Source of the DNA: Desulfuromonadaceae bacterium UBA5613
Lineage (GTDB): Bacteria; Desulfobacterota; Desulfuromonadia; Desulfuromonadales; UBA2197
Direction: 5' to 3'
NCBI GenBank assembly: GCA_002424625.1
Contig: DIKR01000017.1
Coordinates: 6,268 to 29,602, forward strand
Length of the DNA stretch: 23,335 bases
Under the pieces are notes generated by a model, which searched no databases, was not told the origin of the DNA, and saw nothing but the letters and a program-made list of their open reading frames with translations. Each line of letters starts with the position of its first letter. Position 1 is the stretch's first letter. The position numbers were made by a program, and so were the translations under genes. Positions 1 through 6,430 of the stretch are shown here, one piece after another.

Positions 1-29
1 CCTGTTGCGAAAAGGTTGAAGAGGAAACG

Positions 30-899
30 GTGAAGATATCGGGAGATAAAATGAGGGGAAATTGGTCTCTACCGGATTTGGCCGGCCGGGTTGTCCGCGG
101 CATCCGCAAGGACAATTACACCGGGCACGCCGCCGAGATTGCATTTTTCTTCCTCTTTGCTCTCTTCCCTTGTCTTCTTTCTCTGACCAGCCTTCTGGCC
201 TACCTGCCGGTGCCGGATCTGTCCCAAATATTGCTGCGTAACATGGGCAATTTCATCCCTGACTCCGTTCTTTCCCTGGTGGAAAAAAATCTTCAGTCCC
301 TGGTCACGGTGCAGAAGGGAGGGCTTCTCTCCTTCGGGGTTCTGTTATCGCTATGGACTGCATCCCGGGCGGTGGTTGCAATCCAGATCGCTCTGAATGA
401 CGCCTATGATACGAAGGAACACCGCCCTTATTGGCAGTTGCGCGCTCTTTCCATCCTGTTGGTCATTTGCTTGACCGGCTTTATGATCGTCTCCCTTCTT
501 TTGCTCTTTTTCGGCCCGCGTATTGGTGTCTGGATAGCTTCTCTGGCCAGCCTCGGCCAGGCCTTTAATCTGGTCTGGAACCTTCTGCGTTGGCCGGTGA
601 TCTTCGCCCTGATGATGACGGCCCTCTCCACGCTCTATCGCTACGCACCGGCGATAAAATTGTCATGGCGGGAGACCATCCCCGGCGCGATCACGGCCAC
701 CGGGGCATGGGTCGTGGTCAGCCTGGCCTTTTCATACTATGCGAACAATTTCCGCTCCTATGACAAGACGTACGGGAGTATCGGCGCCGTCATCGCCCTG
801 CTCTTCTGGCTGTACGCCAGCGCCTTCGTCATTCTTCTTGGCGGAGAAATCAACGCTCGCCTGCGGGAAATGCGCCGCGAAAGAGGGCGTGGAGAATAA
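30..899 (+). CDS. YihY/BrkB (UPF0761) family inner-membrane protein
   Basis: This is a 289-aa polytopic membrane protein of the YihY/BrkB family. The family's molecular function is unsettled; the old 'ribonuclease BN' name is an error for this group. About six hydrophobic helices are visible, roughly residues 34-58, 98-118, 140-162, 185-203, 220-236 and 250-272. The family hallmarks are the ASRAVVAIQIALNDAYD segment after the second helix and the C-terminal YGSIGAVIALLFWLY...LLGGEINA block. Length is normal for the family. The start used is GTG at 30, with an AGAGGA ribosome-binding sequence about 5 nt upstream. An ATG at 51 (residue 8) with GGGAG in front is a credible alternative. The gene before it is outside the window. 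I see no clear terminator after it. The family assignment is strong and the biological role is unknown. Confidence 0.93.
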   Translation: MKISGDKMRGNWSLPDLAGRVVRGIRKDNYTGHAAEIAFFFLFALFPCLLSLTSLLAYLPVPDLSQILLRNMGNFIPDSVLSLVEKNLQSLVTVQKGGLLSFGVLLSLWTASRAVVAIQIALNDAYDTKEHRPYWQLRALSILLVICLTGFMIVSLLLLFFGPRIGVWIASLASLGQAFNLVWNLLRWPVIFALMMTALSTLYRYAPAIKLSWRETIPGAITATGAWVVVSLAFSYYANNFRSYDKTYGSIGAVIALLFWLYASAFVILLGGEINARLREMRRERGRGE

Positions 900-964
900 A
901 TTCTTCGCTTGCCGCACCTGATCCTACCCACAAACATTCCCTTTCAGCGAATGACGCTCTGGCC

Positions 965-986
965 GTCAAATATGACAATTATGTCA
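965..986. promoter_or_regulatory. Candidate upstream activator dyad for the 1094 sigma-54 promoter
   Basis: Two overlapping inverted repeats are visible: GTCA-AATA-TGAC (965-976) and TGACA-ATTA-TGTCA (973-986). They lie about 110 bp upstream of the -24 element at 1095, a usual distance for an enhancer site of an NtrC-type activator. The repeats are seen in the sequence; binding by an activator is inferred. Short AT-rich dyads can also arise by chance. Confidence 0.4.
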
Positions 987-1054
987 GGTGTGGCGGATTG
1001 CGTTGACAGCCTCTATTCCCCCCTTCCCCGATTAGATTCAAATATTACCTTTAT

Positions 1055-1067
1055 AATCAAATTGTTG
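1055..1067 (+). promoter_or_regulatory. IHF-like binding site
   Basis: The sequence AATCAA-ATTG-TTG matches the IHF core consensus WATCAANNNNTTR at every defined position. It sits in an AT-rich stretch between the upstream dyad (973-986) and the -24 element (1095). That is where IHF bends DNA at many sigma-54 promoters. A match of this size in AT-rich DNA is not rare, so its position is the main support. Confidence 0.5.
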
Positions 1068-1093
1068 CGTTATATCTATCTATGTTACAGCGC

Positions 1094-1109
1094 TGGCACG
1101 CTAGTTGTA
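1094..1109 (+). promoter_or_regulatory. Sigma-54 (-24/-12) promoter candidate
   Basis: TGGCACG-CTAG-TTGTA matches the consensus TGGCACG-N4-TTGCA at all defined positions except T for C in the -12 dinucleotide. The invariant GG is at 1095-1096, and the G of the -12 element falls exactly 12 bp later at 1107. Transcription would begin near 1120, about 60 nt before the small lipoprotein gene at 1180. The IHF-like site and upstream dyad complete a standard sigma-54 layout. Confidence 0.6.
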
Positions 1110-1179
1110 ATCCATCTGTCGTGTCAGTACATCAGCCGTTTCATCTTCTCTGCGCCACACTGAAAGGAAAAATTGCCAA

Positions 1180-1317
1180 ATGAAAAAAGCACTTTTACTT
1201 AAACTCACCATTTTGTTGATGATCGCCTCGACATTGTCGGGGTGCATCTGGGTAGAACCAGTTGGCTATCGTCCCGGTGGCGGAGATCGTGGTGGTCATC
1301 ATCGCGGAAAACATTAA
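1180..1317 (+). CDS. Small lipoprotein, 45 aa, Gly/His-rich tail
   Basis: This short gene reads MKKALLLKLTILLMIASTLS followed by G-C at residues 21-22. It has a lysine-containing n-region, a hydrophobic stretch at 5-19 and a canonical lipobox (L-S-G-C), so the mature lipoprotein would be only 24 residues. The mature part (IWVEPVGYRPGGG then DRGGHHRGKH) is rich in Gly, Arg and His and ends in a basic, histidine-bearing tail. An AAGGA sequence about 11 nt before the ATG supports the start. The gene begins about 60 nt downstream of a likely sigma-54 start site and 32 bp before a histidine kinase, so the two may be cotranscribed. I recognise no family. A sensor accessory, a metal-binding peptide or an envelope stress lipoprotein are all possible. 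Confidence 0.72.
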   Translation: MKKALLLKLTILLMIASTLSGCIWVEPVGYRPGGGDRGGHHRGKH

Positions 1318-1349
1318 CATCAAAAGCTGATTACGGCGGAAGGGTTGAC

Positions 1350-2627
1350 ATGGTTATCAGCAAAGAGAACGTGCCTGCCGTTGTGCAACTCCGTCGCCGT
1401 GCCGATAAACAGCAGAGAACCACAGCGATGGAAAAGGGCTTTTCCCGGACCGGGGATGAGATCTCGCGACTCCTGCATGAGTTACAGGTCCACCAGCTCG
1501 AACTGGAGATGCAAAACTCGGAGCTCCGTCAGGCTCGGGATGAAGTCGAACAGGTGTTGGAAAACTACACCGACCTTTACGATTTCGCCCCGGTCGGTTA
1601 TGTCACCCTCAGTCAAAGTGGCGAGATCCGTGCCGCCAACCTCACCGCGGCCGGCCTCCTCGGGATGGAACGCTCTCGATTAGCCGGCCGGGATTTCGGG
1701 CTGTTTGTTGCTTCGGAAGCCCATCCCGTCTTCACGACATTTCTCGGTAAAGTCTTTGTCCGTCCCGGTAAAGAGTCTTGCGAGGTGCCGCTCACGACCG
1801 CAGGGAGGTCGCGACTTTACGTCCAGATCGAAGCCGTGGTGAGCGCTTCGGGGCAGGAGTGCCGCGCGGTGCTTATCGACATTAGCGGGCGTCGGCAAAT
1901 GGAAGAGAAACTCGTAATTCTTAACACCGATCTTGACACTCGCGCTGCCGAGCTGGCGGCCGCGAACCTTGAGCTGGAGGCGTTCAACTACACCGTTTCC
2001 CATGATCTGCGCCGGCCGTTGACGGTCATCAGCGGCTATTGTCAAGTCCTCCGCGACCTGTGTCGCAACCAGCTCGAAGCGGAGAGTTTGCGATACATTG
2101 ATGAAATGTACGAAGGCTCCCTGCAGATGAACCGGCTCATCGATACCTTTCTCAACTTCTCCTGTATGACTCGTGTCGCAATGAAATATGAAAAAGTCAA
2201 TCTGAGCCAGATTGCCGAGGAGATAGCCAAAGGGCTGAAAGCCGCCGAGCCAGAGCGCCGGGCTACATTTCAAATTGCCACCGGGATAGTTGCTTCCGGC
2301 GATGCCGGCCTGTTATCGGCGCTCCTCGATAATCTTATCGGCAACGCCTGGAAGTTTTGCGGCATTCAGAAGGGGGCAGTTATCGAATTCGGAGTCGCGG
2401 AGCAAGAAGGAAAACCAGTCTATTTTGTTCGGGATAACGGGCCGGGCTTCGAGATGGCATTGGCAGACAAGCTGTTCATTCCTTTTCAACGCCTCCCGGG
2501 GACGGACATCGAAGGGCACGGCATCGGCCTGGCCACGGTGGAACGGATTGTCAAACGTCATGGCGGGCGGGTTTGGGCCGAGAGCAAACAGGACCAGGGC
2601 GCGACCTTCTTTTTCACTTTGGAATGA
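1350..2627 (+). CDS. Cytoplasmic PAS-domain sensor histidine kinase
   Basis: This is a 425-aa kinase with no membrane segment. Order: an N-terminal basic/coiled-coil region (about 25-75, LLHELQVHQLELEMQNSELR); a PAS domain (about 72-180, with DFAPVGYVTL and ending in an LIDISGRR linker); a second coiled coil (about 182-212); HisKA with phospho-acceptor His218 in FNYTVSHDLRRPL; and an HATPase domain with the N box (LLDNLIGNAWKF), G1 (DNGPGF) and G2 (GHGIGLATVERIV). The catalytic set is complete. Translation could be extended upstream in this frame to 1242, but that would overlap the lipoprotein gene. ATG 1350 has GGAAGGG about 6 nt upstream and is preferred. There is no response regulator next to it, so its partner is unknown. 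Its C-terminal half closely resembles the kinase at 8363, whose regulator is a possible target. Confidence 0.93.
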   Translation: MVISKENVPAVVQLRRRADKQQRTTAMEKGFSRTGDEISRLLHELQVHQLELEMQNSELRQARDEVEQVLENYTDLYDFAPVGYVTLSQSGEIRAANLTAAGLLGMERSRLAGRDFGLFVASEAHPVFTTFLGKVFVRPGKESCEVPLTTAGRSRLYVQIEAVVSASGQECRAVLIDISGRRQMEEKLVILNTDLDTRAAELAAANLELEAFNYTVSHDLRRPLTVISGYCQVLRDLCRNQLEAESLRYIDEMYEGSLQMNRLIDTFLNFSCMTRVAMKYEKVNLSQIAEEIAKGLKAAEPERRATFQIATGIVASGDAGLLSALLDNLIGNAWKFCGIQKGAVIEFGVAEQEGKPVYFVRDNGPGFEMALADKLFIPFQRLPGTDIEGHGIGLATVERIVKRHGGRVWAESKQDQGATFFFTLE

Positions 2628-2649
2628 TCCCCCTTTATCTCTTGCGCAC

Positions 2650-2710
2650 CCGTCAAATATAACAGTTGCGTTAGTCGTGACGGATTCTGGTGACGGCGTC
2701 AATTCCGTCA
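2650..2710. promoter_or_regulatory. TGACGG/CCGTCA half-site cluster, candidate activator sites
   Basis: This gene-free stretch (2628-2984) contains four six-base half-sites: CCGTCA at 2650-2655, TGACGG at 2678-2683 and 2691-2696, and CCGTCA at 2705-2710. The last two form an inverted repeat with an 8-bp spacer. Its centre is about 80 bp upstream of the -24 element at 2780, or roughly -105 from the expected start. The repeats are seen; enhancer function is inferred. The rest of 2628-2984 holds the promoter at 2779 and a leader of about 180 nt in which I see no further gene with good support. Confidence 0.4.
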
Positions 2711-2778
2711 TGCCCGTTTCCTTTGAATTTTTCCTTTACAATTGCACTGTTGCATTTCAGGCCAACACAGCTCATCTC

Positions 2779-2794
2779 CGGCACGTTCGTTGCG
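2779..2794 (+). promoter_or_regulatory. Sigma-54 (-24/-12) promoter candidate
   Basis: CGGCACG-TTCG-TTGCG matches the consensus TGGCACG-N4-TTGCA except at the first and last base. GG (2780-2781) and GC (2792-2793) are exactly 12 bp apart. A transcript from here would start near 2805, run through a long leader and reach the 21-aa membrane peptide at 2985, then possibly the ABC exporter. The TGACGG half-site cluster upstream is at a usual enhancer distance. Confidence 0.55.
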
Positions 2795-2984
2795 ATACAC
2801 TTAGCTGACAAAACAACAGAACTGATCTTGCGTTTTGTGAAGTTGGCGTTATTTTTAAAGGAAGAAAAGAAGACGATTTTGTGCCCGGCTTGGTCCGCTG
2901 CGACCAGAACCCTGAAAAAGCCAGGGGATCTATAATGACTGTCGGTCGGGATGGCAAGCACCGGCAGCGGAAAGGAGTAAACAA

Positions 2985-3050
2985 ATGGGATTCATTATTG
3001 CAGTATTGGTTGTGGTAATTTTGGTGATCGTTATTATGAGAATGACTTGA
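2985..3050 (+). CDS. 21-aa single-helix membrane peptide
   Basis: The peptide starts MGFIIAVLVVVILVI and ends VIMRMT. It is almost entirely one hydrophobic helix with an arginine near the C-terminus, so an inner-membrane peptide with a cytoplasmic C-terminus is likely. A strong AAGGAG ribosome-binding site lies about 7 nt before the ATG, which is the main reason to believe it is translated. It lies downstream of a likely sigma-54 promoter and about 120 nt before the ABC ATPase gene. Tiny hydrophobic proteins of this kind often act as regulatory partners of larger membrane proteins, and the exporter next door is the obvious candidate; that is inference. I recognise no named family. Very short hydrophobic frames also occur by chance. 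Confidence 0.5.
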   Translation: MGFIIAVLVVVILVIVIMRMT

Positions 3051-3089
3051 TCATGGGGTTGCAGCAGGACCTTGTCAGTTACGATGATG

Positions 3090-3129
3090 CGCTCCGGAGA
3101 GCAGGACTGCTATTCCACTCTCCGGAGCG
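3090..3129. repeat. 12-bp perfect inverted repeat upstream of the ABC exporter
   Basis: CGCTCCGGAGAG (3090-3101) and CTCTCCGGAGCG (3118-3129) are perfect inverted repeats with a 16-nt loop. Each arm also contains the 8-bp palindrome CTCCGGAG, starting at 3092 and 3120, so the two palindromes sit 28 bp apart. There is no T-run after it, so a classical terminator is unlikely. It could be an mRNA hairpin limiting read-through from the peptide gene into the ABC genes, or a two-site operator 43 bp before the GTG at 3172. Confidence 0.6.
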
Positions 3130-3171
3130 TAATCTATTATTACCTGCTGAAGTGAAAGGTGGAGAGATCCC

Positions 3172-3855
3172 GTGCTGATAAAGGTTCATAATCTTACCAA
3201 AGTTTACGATGAAGGAAGAGGGCTTCAGCCGATCAACCTGACCGTCGAAAAGGGGGAGTTGATTGCCGTCATTGGCCACAATGGTGCGGGAAAATCGACG
3301 TTGTTAAAGATGCTGGCGAGTTGGCATCTTCCTGATAGCGGACAGGTGGTCGTCGACGGGATCGATCTGAAAAACCGGGTGGCGGTGTCAAGGAAGATTG
3401 GTTTTGTTCCGGAAGTTCCGAATCTTTTTGAATTTTTTTCTGTTGAATACAATTTGAAAATATTTGCCCGTCTCTTTCAGGTCCCCTTTTTACGGATCGA
3501 AGAAATTCTTCAGGAATTCGATCTGCTTAATTTTCGTAAAAACAGGGTACAGATCTTATCCAAAGGGTTAAGGCAAAGGGTCAGTATCGGCCGCACTTTG
3601 TTAGCCGATCCCCCGATCCTGCTTTTTGATGAGCCGACCTCGGGTCTCGACTTTGATATGACCAAAGAGATCTACCGCATGATTAAAGCGTTTCATGCCG
3701 CCGGCAAGACGATCATCTTTACCTCCCACCGTCCGGAAGAGATCAAGACTCTGGCCACGCGTGTCATTATGCTCCATCAAGGAAATCTGGTCTTTGATGG
3801 TCCGCCCCGGGAATATTTCCAGTCGGAAGTTTATGAAAAGTTGTGTCTATTATGA
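3172..3855 (+). CDS. ABC transporter ATP-binding protein (ABC-2 exporter type)
   Basis: This 227-aa nucleotide-binding subunit powers the permease encoded directly downstream. Walker A is GHNGAGKS (35-42). The Q-loop region has Glu instead of Gln (GFVPEVPNLF, 77-86), as in some ABC-2 ATPases. The signature is LSKGLRQR (129-136) instead of LSGGQ. Walker B with the catalytic Glu is LLFDEP (150-155), the D-loop is SGLD, and the H-loop is His186 in FTSHRPEE. Length is that of a stand-alone exporter ATPase. The start is GTG 3172, with GGAGAG 5 nt upstream. The stop codon overlaps the permease start (ATGA), so the two are translationally coupled. The substrate is unknown; relatives export ions, lipids or peptides. 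Family confidence is high. Confidence 0.95.
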   Translation: MLIKVHNLTKVYDEGRGLQPINLTVEKGELIAVIGHNGAGKSTLLKMLASWHLPDSGQVVVDGIDLKNRVAVSRKIGFVPEVPNLFEFFSVEYNLKIFARLFQVPFLRIEEILQEFDLLNFRKNRVQILSKGLRQRVSIGRTLLADPPILLFDEPTSGLDFDMTKEIYRMIKAFHAAGKTIIFTSHRPEEIKTLATRVIMLHQGNLVFDGPPREYFQSEVYEKLCLL

Positions 3856-4880
3856 TGAAAAATATCATAACGTTAACTCTGAATGATTTAGCCATCGCCT
3901 TTAAAAACAAGACGATATTTCTGATAATTTTCATCCCGCTCTTTGTCTTTTTCTCTTTGAAACTGGTCGACAGTGCCCCGACCGACATCAAAAAAGTAAA
4001 AATAGGGCTTATTCAGGATGCCGTCTATGCTCCGGTCATTCTCCAAACCATTGCTTCGGCCGATGGAGTCTTTACCCTCTCGCGTGTTTCCAGCGAAGAA
4101 GAAGGTAAAAGCTGGGTCAAGGAAAAGAGGTTGGACGGACTGCTCCTGCCAGCTGAAAACCAAGAGAAAGGTTTGATCCTGATCGTTTTGGAAAAAGGAT
4201 CGTTACAGGCCCTTTCCATTATCGAAACTTTTTCAGCACTACAGAATCTGGTCGAAGGAAAGAACATCAACTGGATTGCGGATATTCAGTCTCTGCAGCA
4301 AGGGGGGATTCAAAAACAAACCCTGCCAACCTGGATTCTCATGCTGGTTCTTCTCGTCGGATTTATTATTATGCCGGCGCAAGTCGCCGAAGAAAAAGAA
4401 AAAAAATTACTGATTGCGCTTTTACAGACACCGATGCGCGAAGTTGAGTGGCTGATTGCCAAGGTCCTCTCCGGGATGATTCTGATCCTCACCGCTGTGA
4501 TTATTTTGCAGGTTATGTGTAACTTCGAGACGGGGAGTATCTTGAGTTATATCGCATTTATCCTGGTTGGCAGCTTTTGCTTCAGTTCTTACGGCATCTT
4601 CCTCGGTTTTTTGTGCCGTAATCAGGCGAGCGCCAGAACTCTGGGAGTTTTATTCTATCTCCCGCATCTGATCCCGTCGGCATTATCCGATTTCTCGCAA
4701 AAGTTAACCTCCATCGCGACTTTTTTGCCGTCCTATCAGCTTTACGAGCCGATTAAAAATATCCTGCTCAATGATGGACACATCAGCAATCTTCCCCTGG
4801 AATGGATCAGCCTGCTTTGTGTCGGTCTCCTCACCTTCCTCTTCTCCTATCTGCTGATGAAAAGACGTTGGCTTATGTAG
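3852..4880 (+). CDS. ABC-2 type transporter permease
   Basis: This is the membrane subunit, about 342 aa, of the exporter formed with the upstream ATPase. It has the ABC-2 layout: an N-terminal helix (about 20-39), a large extracytoplasmic region (about 40-160), then about five helices. The cytoplasmic coupling segment AEEKEKKLLIALLQTP follows the second helix; it corresponds to the conserved 'E-x-E...LL-x-TP' motif of the ABC-2/NatB-like family. The last helix ends in a short basic tail (LLMKRRWLM). The start at ATG 3852 overlaps the ATPase stop by four bases. An in-frame GTG at 3843 and an ATG at 3855 are alternatives, and there is no independent ribosome-binding site. Substrate is unknown. 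Confidence 0.92.
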   Translation: MMKNIITLTLNDLAIAFKNKTIFLIIFIPLFVFFSLKLVDSAPTDIKKVKIGLIQDAVYAPVILQTIASADGVFTLSRVSSEEEGKSWVKEKRLDGLLLPAENQEKGLILIVLEKGSLQALSIIETFSALQNLVEGKNINWIADIQSLQQGGIQKQTLPTWILMLVLLVGFIIMPAQVAEEKEKKLLIALLQTPMREVEWLIAKVLSGMILILTAVIILQVMCNFETGSILSYIAFILVGSFCFSSYGIFLGFLCRNQASARTLGVLFYLPHLIPSALSDFSQKLTSIATFLPSYQLYEPIKNILLNDGHISNLPLEWISLLCVGLLTFLFSYLLMKRRWLM

Positions 4881-4942
4881 CCCTGGGCAGATCGATGCTG
4901 CTAAAGCGATAACCGATATCCGATTTCCGATGGGAGAATCAG

Positions 4943-6337
4943 ATGACCATCATCAAACCTGTGTTTTTGTCTTTTCTGCTGATCTCTTTATTGTTCCTCG
5001 GTAACGGCTGCACCACCTTGCCGGACGTCTCAACCATGATTGATGAGGCGCCTGTCGCACAAAAACCCCGGCCGATAACTTCCGCCCAAGGGGAGCTGTC
5101 GCCCGGGCAAAGCAAGGCGCTTCTGGAGCGGCTGCAGCATTCGGTCGAACCGATGGAGATTCTCGACCGCCATACGACCGTCGTCGAATCGGTCACGGAA
5201 AGCCCCTTGACCAAAGGGAATAAAGTCACTCTGCTGGTTGACGGACAAGCGACCTATGCCGCGATGTTCAAGGCCATGGAAAGCGCCAAAGACCACATCA
5301 ACATGGAAAGCTACATCATTGAAGATGGTGAGATTGGTCAAAAATTTGCTGATCTGTTGCTGAAAAAACAGCGGGAAGGGGTTCAGGTCCATGTCATCTA
5401 CGACAGCCTCGGCAGCATGCAGACTCCCGATGCTTTTTTTCAGCGCATGCGTGACGAAGGAATCCAGGTTGTCGCTTTCAATCCGCTGAACCCCCTGGCG
5501 AAGGGGAAGAAATGGGGATTGACCCCCCACCGGGACCACCGCAAGATCTTAATCGTCGACGGCAAAGTCGCGATTATCGGCGGGATCAACATCAGCAATG
5601 TCTATTCGAGCAGCCCTTTCAAGCAGGGGAAAAACGAAAAAATACCGATCCACTGGCGTGACACCGACGTTCAGATTGAAGGCCCGGCCGTGGCGGAATT
5701 GCAGAAACTCTTTCTTGACACCTGGATGATGCAGCGGGAAGCGAAACCCGCCCTGCGGGACTATTTTCCGGCTCCGCGGGAAAAAGGGAGCGCCCTGGTG
5801 CGGGTGATCGGCAGCACGCCAGGAGAAAGCAACCGGGTTCCTTTTATTGTCTATGTGTCGGCAATCTCTTTAGCCGAGAGGTCGATTCACCTGACCAATT
5901 CCTATTTCTTCCCGGACGAGCAGATCATCAAGGCGCTGACTGATGCGGCCCGCCGCGGGGTTGAGGTCAAGATCATCCTCCCCGGCATCACCGATTCGCT
6001 GTTGGCCTTGCATGCCCAGAGATCTTACTATTCCGAACTGTTGCGGGCGGGGGTGCAGCTGTATGAGCACAGTGATGCCCTGCTGCACGCCAAAACAGCG
6101 GTCATCGACAGTGTCTGGGCAACGGTCGGCTCAACCAACATGGACTACTTGAGCCTGTTAAATAATAACGAGGTGAATGCGATTATCCTGAGCAAGGAAT
6201 TTGCCGGCGAAATGGAGCAGATGTTTGCCGGGGATATGCTGAATTCAAAGCAGATTCATTGGCAGGAGTGGAAAAAACGGCCGGTGCACCTGAGGACCAG
6301 GGAGTGGTTTGTCCGTCTCTTTGTTCGCTGGCTCTAG
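4943..6337 (+). CDS. Phospholipase D-family cardiolipin synthase-like lipoprotein
   Basis: This 464-aa protein carries both HKD catalytic motifs: H199-R-K201-x4-D206 (HRKILIVD) and H382-A-K384-x4-D389 (HAKTAVID). Each is followed by the expected Gly-Ser/Gly-Ile...Asn element (GGINISN, GSTNMD). The two half-domains span about 95-270 and 285-450, as in bacterial cardiolipin synthases, which join two phospholipids to make cardiolipin. The N-terminus is a signal peptide with Cys23 in FLGNGC. Gly at -3 is unusual for a lipobox, so lipidation is probable but not certain. That would place the enzyme in the periplasm facing a membrane, unlike the two-helix ClsA type. The start ATG 4943 has GGGAGA 5 nt upstream. 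It follows the ABC exporter by 62 bp. Another phosphatidyl-transfer or phospholipase D reaction is possible. Confidence 0.9.
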   Translation: MTIIKPVFLSFLLISLLFLGNGCTTLPDVSTMIDEAPVAQKPRPITSAQGELSPGQSKALLERLQHSVEPMEILDRHTTVVESVTESPLTKGNKVTLLVDGQATYAAMFKAMESAKDHINMESYIIEDGEIGQKFADLLLKKQREGVQVHVIYDSLGSMQTPDAFFQRMRDEGIQVVAFNPLNPLAKGKKWGLTPHRDHRKILIVDGKVAIIGGINISNVYSSSPFKQGKNEKIPIHWRDTDVQIEGPAVAELQKLFLDTWMMQREAKPALRDYFPAPREKGSALVRVIGSTPGESNRVPFIVYVSAISLAERSIHLTNSYFFPDEQIIKALTDAARRGVEVKIILPGITDSLLALHAQRSYYSELLRAGVQLYEHSDALLHAKTAVIDSVWATVGSTNMDYLSLLNNNEVNAIILSKEFAGEMEQMFAGDMLNSKQIHWQEWKKRPVHLRTREWFVRLFVRWL

Positions 6338-6369
6338 TCAGTCCCGGCCGATATTTATCCCGCTTTCAA

Positions 6370-6397
6370 AAGACAATCGCCTTTTTGCCGCTATACT
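6370..6397 (+). promoter_or_regulatory. Possible sigma-70 promoter
   Basis: A -10 box TATACT (6392-6397) is a 5/6 match to TATAAT. AAGACA at 6370-6375, with a 16-bp spacer, is a 4/6 match to the -35 consensus. It lies about 35 bp upstream of the TTG start at 6431, in the only gap before the NarL-type kinase/regulator pair. Support is position plus the good -10 box; the -35 is weak. Confidence 0.35.
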
Positions 6398-6430
6398 CAG
6401 GGCAAGTCGTAGTGTCTCGGGAGGCCGCTG

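Noticed and set aside
909..1163. 84-codon plus-strand frame between the YihY gene and the small lipoprotein gene
   Set aside because: It spans the upstream dyad, IHF-like site and sigma-54 promoter, has no ribosome-binding site and resembles no protein family.
2690..2935. 81-codon plus-strand frame in the 2628-2984 gap
   Set aside because: It covers the sigma-54 promoter and repeat cluster, and its composition looks non-coding.
2805..2985. Cyclic di-GMP (GEMM) riboswitch in the long leader
   Set aside because: The leader length and HD-GYP context suggested it, but I do not see the conserved GEMM core sequences.
2935..3018. 27-codon frame with an AGGGGA sequence in front, overlapping the 21-aa peptide
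   Set aside because: Basic, featureless product; the overlapping membrane peptide has a better ribosome-binding site and a clear helix. Both cannot be confidently called.
3090..3129. Rho-independent terminator before the ABC genes
   Set aside because: The stem is strong but the loop is 16 nt and no T-run follows, so it is listed as an inverted repeat only.
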